From contig OX393565.1 of the NCBI GenBank assembly GCA_947652115.1, positions 7,862,933-7,926,932 on the forward strand: 64,000 nucleotides of DNA, read 5' to 3'. Below, in pieces: positions 21,322 through 32,700 of this stretch. Made by a program: the position numbers and the translations under genes. This DNA is from Blastomussa wellsi (taxonomy: Eukaryota; Cnidaria; Anthozoa; Scleractinia; Plerogyridae). Numbering within the stretch: position 1 is the stretch's first letter; each line of letters opens with the position of its first letter. The notes beneath the pieces were generated by a model. It was not told where the DNA came from and searched no databases. It worked only from the letters and a program-made list of their open reading frames with translations.

Positions 21322-23589
21322 TCATTTTGACCAAAATGAATGCAGTGTCATTTTTTTCGAGGCGGTTCCGGAATGCTTTCGTTTTCTCTTTCCTCGAGAA
21401 CTCCCTGCTTCGACATTGGTACGACCATCAGAATTTAACGGAAAATTCCCACCAGCTGGCGATCTTCCCGAGTTGTCTCCCGATACAATCTCCCTTATGG
21501 TCACCTTGTTCAGGCACAAATCAATGTGTTTGTTAAGTTCGATCATAGCGTCTCCACCAGACTTTAAAACTTGGTCTTGTCCACAAACAGGACAACCCAG
21601 AGACAAAGGCTTTGCAGTCTCACCTTGTAAAATTTCAGGACAGTTTTTTGCATCTCTGGAAAGTGAAGACGGCACAGTACCAGAAAACAGCGATGCTTTA
21701 TTTGAAATTGAATGCAGAGCAGAATAATCGGACAAGTATTGAGTAGTCGACGAATCTTCTTCGAATGCTTCTGCCAAGTTGTCATTTTGTTTTGAAAAGT
21801 CCTGACCTGCCGGAGCGAGGCAGGCATTTTCCTCTGCGTTAATTTTCTGGGTAGGTACTAAAGAACTAGGGATCTCCACGCAAGGGAAATTCTGCTTTTG
21901 TTTTAGAAAACTTGTAATTGTGTTCTGCTTGGATTCTTTTGACGAGTCTGAGGTAGTATCTTGGAAATTTGATAAACGCACTCCCATAAGCCGCAGCCTT
22001 AGAGGATCAGGAAAACACGAATTTATTTCAGTTTTCAGGAGCTCCTTAGCGGTTAAGAAAATTTCCTCATAAGTTGAAACAGGATTAAGTGGAGACAAAG
22101 ACCGCGATTTTACTTCAAAGTTCACGGTTTTCAGCTTAATTGTAACGGTCTTTCCTTTAATTTTCTTTCCTTTCATATCTTCTGCCAGTGATTGACACAG
22201 TTTATCACACATCTTTAGCAACTCATCCGGTTTGCTGATCTCTGAAAATGTCGTCTCTGTTCCGATGCTCTTCCTTTTCAAGTCTGTTGAGATGGAAGTA
22301 TTTCCCAGTCCAAGAGACACCTCTATTAAGAACCTGAAGCTGATTGGCGAGTGTAAAAGATACAGCAAGTCTCTTTTTGTGTACAAATCTCGACATGTCT
22401 CGATTGCAAGAGCTTTTAGCATCTGCTCGCTTACTCGCCCAATACCGCTAATTTTCCTTATGGGAAGACTGTGCACAAACTTCAAAACAACATCTCGGTC
22501 TGGCTCTAAAAAGAACTGCCCGTTGGGCTTGTTACGATCTGAACAAACCTTTGCTAGCATGACATTAGGAGCGATCCCAGCGCTAGCTGTTAGACGTGTC
22601 TTCTGCTCAATTCGAAAGCGCAATTCTCTAACAGCCTCTTCTGCATCCTTGCCAAATTCTACAATGCCGTCCCTTGTCTGCTGTATGTCTTGATCCGCTT
22701 CATTTTCTAACCTTGTTTCATCCGGATTGTTTGATCTGAAAAATCTTCTCTTCTCCTCAGTTCTTTGCCTTTCTTTAAGGTGCTCTGTAAGATCTAAATA
22801 TGCCTCATCTAAGCTTGCCATTGCAAAATCAGGATCGTACTCCGCCAACACCTCCTGAACTTGACGGCTATATTCTTTGTATTTGTCAAAGTGCGTTGGT
22901 ACAATGACCAATTCAGGGCATAACTTCTTGGCTATAAAGCCCGGCATAGCTGCCCTTACCCCGTAACGCCTAGCTGGGTAGTTTGATGTAGACAGCATTG
23001 CGTTACTGCCCACAGCCATGGGTTTGTCACGCAATTCAGGATTGTCCAAGATTTCGACTGCAGCATAAAAGGCGTCCATGTCGATATGAACGAACGTACG
23101 ACTTAAATCACGAGTTTGTTCTAATTCGTTCACTATTAAGTTTGTGGTTTCTAAAGCTTCTCGTCTCTGTTCTTGAGTGAGCTTTTCGAGGCAGGCGGTC
23201 TGTTTAGCAATCCGATCAGCGACTTGCTTTTCTTTCTTCAATTCATTTTCATAGTACCTGGAACCTTTGCTTGCTTCAAATATGATCTGGTTGATTTTTT
23301 GCTTATCTAAACCTATCATACCTGCTTTATGATCATTTAACTCCATTCTGGTCAGAGTTTTTGTGTTGCAATCTGTTGACTTGTGGCAGTTTTTCTCAAC
23401 GTCTTTCGTGGAGTTTTCGGCGGTTGAATTCGCTTCCATTTTTCTACGCTCTTCCGATGACGTGTTGTTATCCGTATTGCGCCCAAAGCTTTTCATTTCG
23501 TTTTCTGGTGCACTGAATATTTCAGTCCAATTATTACCATCGTCTTCGTCTTCTAAATCATCATCGGAATTCCATCTGCAGTCCGCCAT
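21322..23589 (-). CDS. POLK: DNA polymerase kappa (Y-family translesion polymerase), single exon
   Basis: 755 residues from ATG at 23589 (context AACATGG). The frame stays open upstream to 23733 but only from a TTG, so MADC is the best start. An acidic N-terminus and Lys/Glu-rich N-clasp (about 90-150) precede the polymerase core: HIDMDAFYAAVEI with catalytic Asp170, YPARRYGVRAAMPG in the fingers, SLDEAYLDL with Asp261-Glu262, SAGIAPNVMLAKVCSD, the thumb HhH (RKISGIGRVSEQM) and the little-finger start KRKSIGTETTF. The C-terminus has one UBZ4-type ubiquitin finger (Cys666, Cys669, His688, Cys692) and a PIP-like end, KKMTLHSFW. A second PIP-like motif, QNTITSFL, is at 555-562. Known role: bypass of minor-groove dG adducts and extension of mismatches at stalled forks, in the nucleus. 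Oddities: no introns in 2.27 kb, and one UBZ where human POLK has two. Confidence 0.95.
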   Translation of the reverse strand: MADCRWNSDDDLEDEDDGNNWTEIFSAPENEMKSFGRNTDNNTSSEERRKMEANSTAENSTKDVEKNCHKSTDCNTKTLTRMELNDHKAGMIGLDKQKINQIIFEASKGSRYYENELKKEKQVADRIAKQTACLEKLTQEQRREALETTNLIVNELEQTRDLSRTFVHIDMDAFYAAVEILDNPELRDKPMAVGSNAMLSTSNYPARRYGVRAAMPGFIAKKLCPELVIVPTHFDKYKEYSRQVQEVLAEYDPDFAMASLDEAYLDLTEHLKERQRTEEKRRFFRSNNPDETRLENEADQDIQQTRDGIVEFGKDAEEAVRELRFRIEQKTRLTASAGIAPNVMLAKVCSDRNKPNGQFFLEPDRDVVLKFVHSLPIRKISGIGRVSEQMLKALAIETCRDLYTKRDLLYLLHSPISFRFLIEVSLGLGNTSISTDLKRKSIGTETTFSEISKPDELLKMCDKLCQSLAEDMKGKKIKGKTVTIKLKTVNFEVKSRSLSPLNPVSTYEEIFLTAKELLKTEINSCFPDPLRLRLMGVRLSNFQDTTSDSSKESKQNTITSFLKQKQNFPCVEIPSSLVPTQKINAEENACLAPAGQDFSKQNDNLAEAFEEDSSTTQYLSDYSALHSISNKASLFSGTVPSSLSRDAKNCPEILQGETAKPLSLGCPVCGQDQVLKSGGDAMIELNKHIDLCLNKVTIREIVSGDNSGRSPAGGNFPLNSDGRTNVEAGSSRGKRKRKHSGTASKKMTLHSFWSK

Positions 23590-23725
23590 GTTGATATTGG
23601 GTAACCAGGCCAAATTCCTTTTCCCGCCAATAAGGATGAAAGCTTTCAAAAACAACAACCTTGCCGATCTATCGGGCCGACAAATGCAAAACAGCATTGG
23701 AATAAAAGAATTGTGACACCGAAAA
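23590..23725. promoter_or_regulatory. Bidirectional promoter region between POLK and the MBD/F-box gene
   Basis: Only 136 bp separate the two divergent start codons, so both transcripts must start inside this interval or overlap the other gene's 5' end. No TATA box is evident on either strand. Both starts have good Kozak contexts. Such short head-to-head spacing usually means shared control. Specific factor sites cannot be assigned. Confidence 0.7.
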
Positions 23726-26700
23726 ATGGCCAAGAAAAGACAGAATTCACAGTGCCAAGTGATTGCACACGATCATTTTGGTAAGTGGCTATAACTTGAA
23801 CTGAATTGTTTTGAAATTAGTTCGTGATTTTTACTGCTACGATCACGATCCATCGATCTTGCATAATTTGAAACCCATGTGGGCAGGCTTGAAATAACTT
23901 TATTTTATAGTATGCAAGCAGAGAATTCATCATTGTAACATGGCAAAGAAAATTAATAATGTTACAAAACTGTTTGCACGTGTTATTTCAAACCTGTGCG
24001 GACTCATTAAAAAGCTTTTTAATAGTGGTTGATGTTCTCGCCTAACTTGGTCATGCATTTATTACTGTGCAGTTATGAATATCAGTAACAACACACCTGG
24101 GAGATTTCGCCTTTCACGTCTCCTTGTAGCCTGTTCCAGGCTCTGAGGTAGTGAAGAAAAGAGCGAAGAGGTGGGGCTGGGGGGAAGACGCGAGTACACC
24201 GCGGAAAAAAGAAACCGCACACAAGCATGACGTCACTATTTCTTGAGGTTTTCTTGAGGTGGTCATCATCAGAAAGAGAGGCTATTGTACATCGATGACA
24301 TAATTTTAGTCCAAACGTGCAAACTTACGAGCTTATAGCAAAATATTGGAAGCAAAATTATGAAGGTGGAAATTATGAACCTCTGGTGTAAATCTTAAAC
24401 TTAAATATTCAGGGGTTTCTTTAAAAATTTGCCAAAATGTTCACATTCTTGCATTTGCATTAAGCATTGTTTTAGAATCCTCATGTTGGTATACATTTCC
24501 CGGTATAGCAATATTTCTTATTTCTACAAACATTGACATCACATTTCTTTTGATATTCAAATTTTCCAACCACAGAACAAAAGAAGTCAAAAATTGTATT
24601 CTGGTTGGCATATTTATAACAATGGGTGACATCATGAGAAACGTCACTATACCCCTCTGATTGGTTAATTTTGACAGTTTTCTTCAACAGCTCTTATTGG
24701 CTTCCCTCGTCATACTTAACAATTAGACTACAAGGCCCGAGTTTTATATGAGCGAATAGTCAACGAGATGTAGCCGAGTTGACTATCGCTCATAGAAAAC
24801 AAGGGTGAGTTGTTTTAGTAGAACCTCTGAAGGGTTACATTCCAAAAGCTACAATTTTTAAGTATTTTTTGAGCCAAAAATCAAGAAAAATCGTGCATTC
24901 AAAGAGCAATGCACATGCGATCGTGTTCTATCGGCGAATAACAAACAGTGGGAAACTAATCAGATTCACAGATTTCCAATAGAACACAGCTGAGTTTCCC
25001 CCATATAAAAATAGCGTTTGTGTTACACATGCATGGCTTCGATTGAGACTTTAGTGAATTTAGTGAAATCATGACAAAATTATTGCCATCGGACTTTCAT
25101 GCATATAAAAGTGAGCAGAGATGAGCAAAAGTAGTGCCTTCTCAATCTGGCTTGTGGGAATTGTGCTGGGCTGCTAATTAATTGAAGTTAACCCCCGGCT
25201 GATAAACTATCACTCGCTCTTATATTTTCTAACATGAAAATTTGATCGCAGCAATTAAAAATAAATGAGAAATACTTGGCACATGAAAATTTTCAGTATA
25301 TAATTTGGTTCTAAATGGTTTAGAACAGAGACAAAATTGCAAGGATTTGTATGGAGTTGCTGAAGCATGAAAGGGCCAATACCTCACCCCCAAATTGAAA
25401 TAAGATGCTGATTTTTGGCAAGTGGGCATTCTTCATCATATACTTTCCGAATATTGTGGTAAATCCCATAATTTCATAAATTTAGTTTTTGTGACGCCAT
25501 CACTTAACCACTCTATTGCTATGGATTATGAGCTCTGCCCAAGCTACACTAGAAATGTTATGGTAATTTTCATGGGAGGGGAGTTCTAAGTTTAATGTGA
25601 TAGTTAGTTTATAGTATATCGTGAATGACATGGAGTAAAGTATGTCAAGTACATACGCAAAATGAGTTTTGTAATCTCTTGGCACTGACTCTAAAGTCTT
25701 GGCAGCAGTTAACTTTGTCATTATAAGACACCCAACAACGGAAACTAGACAAGGTATAATGAAACGTTACTGCCACATGTTCTACATGTACATGCATACA
25801 TTTATTCTCCGGCAGGTACAAAACAGAATACAATGTATAATGCAGGGGCCCTGGTGCTTGTTAAGGAGTTTGTAATTCTGTAACTGTTGAGTTTTCCTTT
25901 AAATTTCCTACCTCTGACTTGTGACCAGTGTGACCTGTGACCTGTGTTTTGTACCTGTCGATTTATTCTCCTCCCCAACTGGGACTTAGTGGTAGTAGGA
26001 TGGTTAGCAAGGGTTTCAAAATGTTTTGAAGTAGGCGTCATCGACTACAACAGTAGGTGGCTGTTATAAGTGAGCTTTTTGGTCACAAGCTGATTGCTAT
26101 GACCAGAGTAGCCGGCGGCACAATACATGTAGTCAAGTAGCCGGTGGAACTCTGGCAGTCGCTGCCTTGTTTTGAAACCCCTGGGTTAGTATGTACATTG
26201 GAAAGGGATGGGCTAAAAATCATTTGTAAAGAATATTGCATTGTGTCAGAGTGCAGATCCAGAAAATATCCAATTTGGGATTCCAAGGGGTTAAGCTTTT
26301 TTTAAAAGCTTAAGAAAATTATGAAATCTAAACTGGAATTTACAGTGAGGTGGAAGGGGTCAAGCCTATAAAGCAGGCAATAAAACAGGTGCACAAGTGT
26401 GCACAACACTGAGCATATCATAATTTCTAAATTATTTTTAGTACTGTAGTAAATTAACATGATAGGTACCATCTGCACTTGGTGAATGTTTTTTGTTTTG
26501 CAAAAATATCTGTCATCAGTTCTGGCTGATGACGATTTTTTCCCGACCAAATTTTGTCAATTAAGCCATACCAAACTTGAAAGGCTCTGTCGTGCTGCCT
26601 CATAGCAGAGCTGATTTTTGTCAAGCATCAAAACTGACACATTTCAATTTGTGTGTCTTGAACAGAAGGAAAATGTCAGTCAAAAAAATTTAATCACGCT

Positions 26701-29700
26701 TTTCAAAGAGTCTAGATATAGAATTCACCTTGATTTCAAGGTGATTGACACTCTGTGGTTATGGAATAAAATGGTGTTTTCAAGTGCGTACACGATTACC
26801 AAACTGTAAATTTAAGACAAAATTGGTTGAGTTTTTGATAGTGCCAAATAAAATTCATCAGACTAGTGTGCATGGTAGCCTTGGCAAGATAAATTAAAGT
26901 GGTTTGAGAAATTATTGGCTGATATTCATTTTACATTTGAGCAGGAGATGACAGTCCTGTGTTACTCAATATACCTCAGATGCAGAAACCTTTTGATTAT
27001 GGTAAGCTTACCAACACTGTAGATTCATCTGTAGACGACTTGCTGCAGATATTATGTCCAGGATTGACTGCTAATGAGATGCAAGCTGCACATGACAAGC
27101 ATCACAAAGTGCAGTCATTGATAAAAGTTCACTTAACAACTGTATCGCTTAAGTGGAGGTTGGGTGCCTGGGACATCCAGGAGCTTCCACTTTTGGCAGC
27201 CAGCTCCTAGATGGAGAACCGCCCCCATGGCTGGCAAATCCTGGCAACCCAGCCATGAGCCCCCACAACAAGGAGTCAGGCACCCGTCACACTGCGAACG
27301 CAGTGGAAAAGAAGAGGGAGGGGGGGGGGACGGGAAAAACGCTGAGGCCTAGAGCACGCAGAAGACCTCCAGGAACGCCCGCCACAGCACAAAAAACGCT
27401 CAAACCCGCTCACTCTGAGAGCACATGGAATCGTGGCACATGCGCACACGCCAAATACCGCTGACCTCCAGGTGATCACTGGCGCTCTAGTTGTTAACTC
27501 TGTTAAATTGCATTTAACTGCATTAAAATGCACACAATGTCGTCAAATATGAAGCAATATGAAAATGGAAAATAACCCAGTCAAATATGAAGTAATAATT
27601 GAACGATACCTGCGTTCAATCCTGGACAAAAAAGTGGAATTTCTCACCTTCCGGTTAAATATTGTTCAAACCAAGCACCGAGAAATAGTTAATTTGCTTG
27701 TTGTTTGAAAGTACTTGACTATCACTAGTGACTATTCCATACCTGTAGTGAAATCTTTAAAACTATCTTTAATCTTTTTCCTCATAATTTAGGATGGCAG
27801 CGGGAGATTATTTATAGACAAATAGGATCTGGCAGAAACAGTGATGTCATTTATATAACACCCTGTGGAAAGAAACTGGTAAGAATTGTTTCTGTTTTAC
27901 ATTTCCATTTGATACATGCTAGTCAAGGGGAGTGGTGGAATAGAGCGTTTTCACATGGCGTCATCAAATTCTAAAATCCAAAACGAAAGAGCCACCAAAC
28001 TTTTTATTCTCATCAGGCATATGAAGTGCTAAATTTATATCTGTGTACAACTTTTCAGCTCAACAGCATCCTTTGTTTGGAAACCAGCACAATTTGAATT
28101 TCAGAGTTATGGCGGTGCGTGACATACTATGTACAGTTACGATCATGTATGTCGAAAAACACATACTTACCTCGCGAGATTTAGCCATTTGAGTAGTTTA
28201 AGTATTAGGAGAAGTGTTTATATGAATATTTGTTTGTTCAGAACAAGTAACCAGTCGCCTAGATAACCAATGTAAACTCCAGATGTTTACACTACCTATT
28301 TCCGCCATGTTGGTGTTCCACTGAGGTACACCAATATGGCAGCTCCATACTGGGCTCTGTAAATTTGTGCAAAACATTTCCACGATGATCTGAAGTTTTG
28401 AATAATGCACACACCTGGAACTTGGAGAAGTGTTTTCTTTATTTATCTTCTATAACCTCGTAGTTTCTTGACTCTGTCCACTGGATGGTTTTTGATTTCT
28501 TTTTTTTGGTCACATGAGTGAAAATGCTCTATTCATTTAATTGATGGTTAGCATATGCTGGATTCTGGATCAGCTGGCCTGGGTTTAGCCCTTTCAGTTC
28601 GGTTTATTGCATTTTGTTCTACTTTACCCTAACAATTGTTCCTCTTTCTACCCAGTGCTATAAAATATTAATACCACTGACGCAATATACTATCATCAAC
28701 TCCAAGCCTCATGCCAAGTGGCTGCCAGAGCTTGTCCTAGGTTCTGTAGCATTAAGTGATGTGTAGTATTTCTCTACTCCCTCTTGGATGAGATGCTAGT
28801 CTATAACAGGGTTAACCCCCCCCCCCCCCCCACCCCCCAACCTGGATTGAGAGAGGCACTGTGAGAGCAAAGTGTCTTGCCCAAGAAATCAACACAGTGC
28901 CCTGGTGCAGCTTGGCTGGAACACAGACTGCCCAATCCGGTGTCCAGCATGCTATCACCAATGGTAGGCCACTATGCTAAATCCAAGTGTCCAAATCCGG
29001 TGTCCAGCGTTCTAACCAAATGTTAGGCCACTGTGCCAAATCCAAGGTGAAATCAGGAAAAATACTTCCCTGACTGTATACTTATGCTATACAAATAGGC
29101 TAACATGTTTGTATACTTGGGCTATACAAATGTAGAATTGGAATAACATGGTACAAGGAAATTCAATTTTACAACTTGCCCTTCGGACAAGCTGTAGCCA
29201 GGATGCAGTAGTCCAGAGGTCATTTACACTTGCCCGAAAAAATTCCCAGAAGTGCAATGAGTATATCAATTAATTAATTCGTGAAAACTTTCACTTGCCC
29301 ATCGTGCAAGTGAAGGATAAAATCCACTTGCCCAATGGCAAAATCCACCAGCCCTGGGCTATCGGACACTAACTTCCCTGTACCCTGGATAAGCTCTGGG
29401 CTGATCGGCTACTAGGCTCAAGTGGAGACTTTGTTAGTTGTACAGAAAGTTAGTTGATGAAAGCTATACATGTATGAGAAAACCTCATTTGGGTAAATCG
29501 TTCATGCCAATTAAGGGGAGAGAGGGAGAGTAAGAAGGCATTAATATAACATAATGGGAGTTTGTGACAATGTATTCTGAATAAGAGGTCATATACTTTA
29601 CTGTGAAATTGATGCCAGCTAATAACCTTCTCTCAATAACTATCTTTTTCTAGAACTGTCGAACTGATGTAGAAAAATACTGTAAGTATATATGTCTGGA

Positions 29701-32700
29701 TTTTTTACAACAACGGGGGGGTCCGACGTATTTTTTTGGGGTTAAAATTTACATGCTCGGTATTTTTTTGGGTCGAAAAATCTGTCACATATTTTTTTGG
29801 GTCTTGAAAAAAATTGTGTATTTTTTTGGGTTATAAATTTTGTCGCGATCAGTAGATCAGAAAAATATTCATTCGAAATATTTTATCTCTAGCCGATACT
29901 GCGTTCCTAGAAGCCTACTTTCCACTGGATAACGCCGAAGAAGCGTCGGAGTATATAGCTGATGATGGTCGAAGGGTACAATTATGCCATTCCCGCACAG
30001 GACGGCTTCGGCGAGCCGTCATTTATTCGACACACTACTTCCTTAATTGTAGATTACTGAGAGAGATTAAGGAAACCATTTCGAGAACTTTGTACTCTAG
30101 ATTTTTTGTCAAAAGAGTATTGTAGTTTATTTTTAACGCTCGTTACAGTTCCTGTTTGAAAATGTAAATTTCAATTTTGTTTAAGAGTACAATATTATGA
30201 CGTTTCCGCACCATGGATGGTTTCGGAGAGTCATCATTTATACAGTACACTAGTCTCTTAAATGTAGATTACCGAGAGAAATTAACGGAAACATTTCGAA
30301 TACTTTATAATTTTGTCAAAAGTGTATTGTGGTATATTTTTCAACACTCGTTACAGTTCCTGTTTGAAAATGTAAATTTTTATTTTTGCGTCATGACTAC
30401 AATGCAATGATAATGTATGCTGATAGTGTCACAATGAGGACCTATCTGTAAATGTGGAGCAGAAGGGAGGATGAAGAGACACTAACGGACATATCAATTT
30501 CATTAGCTTATAGGTGCAAAATTGTGCATTAGAAGGTTCTGTTTGATTGAATAAATCCAAATTGAGGTCTTAAAGTCGTTTATTTTTTTGGGTATGAAAT
30601 TTTGTGCCATGTATTTTTTTGGGTCTAAAATTTCAGGGTCGTGTATTTTTTTGGGTTTGCAGTACGAGGCTCCGTCGGACCCCCCCGTCATGTATTATTT
30701 TGAGTACCCCCCCTGGGGTCAGGAGATTTTGAGTAAAAGCTGTGCAAACCATTGTTTCTCTCTCCAAAGTCGAGTATTAGATTGATTCCCTTTTAATTTT
30801 TATAGCATCGACAATGCTATAAAAGTTAAAAAGTTATGGCAGTTACTTTTTTGCTTCCCCACTCTTTTATCCTTAGTTCAGTGCTGTTTTTTCCTCTGCT
30901 CTGTTTTTGGCCCAATTTTAAGGAATAATTTTCTTGCAGACAATGGAAATACAACTTCTTAAATGTTTTTTCACCAGTGAGTGGAGAGAAGATCAGTTAT
31001 TTGTCCCCAGATTGGTTTTCTTTTGACAATCATGTTTTGGTTGGTGGAGGAGACAGAGAGGTACAATGTTGTGCTTCATGGTTAGACAATCTATGACATT
31101 CAGATCATGAGGTGCATGACATATTAAACTCTTGCAACAGCTGTTGCTTCATGGTAAAATCTGAGTTAAAATTACACGTATATTTTAAAACAGTTTTGAC
31201 TGGCTGTCTGATTAGTTGGTTGATTCATTGATTGACTGACTGACTCTGACAGACAGATGGATGGATGGGCAGATCAACGGACAGACAGACAAGATGATTA
31301 ATTGATTGATTCTTTGATTGATGGAATCATTGACTGATTGATTCATTTGATGGCATTTTTCCATTTTTATGAAAGAACAATTGAAAGTGTCCATATTTAA
31401 TTTTTGAGCTAATGAGTTACTGTACATGTACATGTATTAAATTGTCATTGGTCAAGTTTGCGGGATTTAAACAGTTGTCAGTTTAGCATTTCAAACCAAG
31501 TTACATATTAATAAGCCCTATTATGGGTGCATCTTGATTGGTTCCTACCCATAATCTATTAAAGGACATGCACCGATGAGGTTTACATTTTGTTTCTTTA
31601 TTATATAAAACGGATAGATTTTCCATGTTGTCATGTGTCTGTTCAGTAATAGGCCACAGATGACGTCAAAATGTGGTAAGAACATCAGTGATATTCTTTT
31701 GTCTTTATCACATTTGGACATTATCAGACTGTTAGAATTATATTGGAAATATTTATTACCTGTTAAATTTAAATTTCAGGTATCTCGGACGATGTCAGTT
31801 AATTCAACACAGGAACCATGGAGAAAATCTAAGTAAGCTAAATGATAAAATAAGTACTTTAGTTTGCTCTTCTCCATTGTATCATGCAGTCCACATTAAA
31901 ACAGTGATTGTAGCTTCTGCAGTTTGTGAAATCAGCATGCAGGGTAATGGCTGATGGTGAAAAGTCACCTTTAACTGTTAAACTTCAATTTAACAACAAA
32001 GAGCAGATCATTCAGTTTACAACATTGGTCAAAACCATTTGAACTGTATAATTATATCCTCGATTGGATGCCTCCAGCAAAGCTCTTGGTACTAAAAAAT
32101 CAAATTTTGGAAACTGAATACTGAACTGTGTGGTTTGTTGAAGGTAAAGAAGAAACTGGTAAATCAATGCTCAATTGGGATGCCATGTTAATTTAAACCA
32201 TAATAATTACAACTATGAATATTAAATTAAACCAGATTCAATTTATTGCCAGACCTCAATCAAACACCAGTTGGGACCTCAATTAAACACCAGAGGGGGT
32301 GTGGGCTAATTAAAACTCGACCTGGAAGATCAAGCAGTAAGTCAGAGGTCTTAGCAGCACATCTGCAGGATTGGTATTTGTCAGCAGAGTTCTTTTTTCT
32401 TGAGTTATTCTGTGCTTCCATCTCTAGATTCTGAGTCTAAAGTTTTTTTTTCCACTCTCTCTATAACAGCTTGTGGGAGGCGCAGTGGCCTAATGGTTAG
32501 TGCGCTGACTCTGGATCGGACGGTCCGGGTTCAAGCCTCGGCCGGGTCACTGCGCTGTGTTCTTAGGCAAGACACTTTGCTCTCACAGTGCCTCTCTTCA
32601 CCCAGGTGTATAAATGGGTATGGGCGAATTCACTGCTGGGGGGTAACCCTGCAATGGACTAGCATCCCATCCAGGGGGGAGTAGAAATACTCTCAGCCGC

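Noticed and set aside
22232..22693. 153-codon + strand frame inside POLK
   Set aside because: Antisense shadow of the polymerase core.
23590..23733. N-terminal 48-codon extension of POLK
   Set aside because: The first codon of the extended frame is TTG, not ATG. The internal ATG at 23589 has a strong Kozak context, and the extension would overlap the 5' end of the divergent gene.
26959..27210. An 83-codon open frame as a longer exon 2 of the MBD/F-box gene
   Set aside because: Its first half is the real exon; after 27001 it runs through a strong GTAAGC donor into intron. Splicing at 27001 joins exactly in phase into the MBD at 27793.
27153..27533. Opposing open frames of 103 and 85 codons in a GC-rich patch
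   Set aside because: Mirror-image frames caused by composition; no domain motif.
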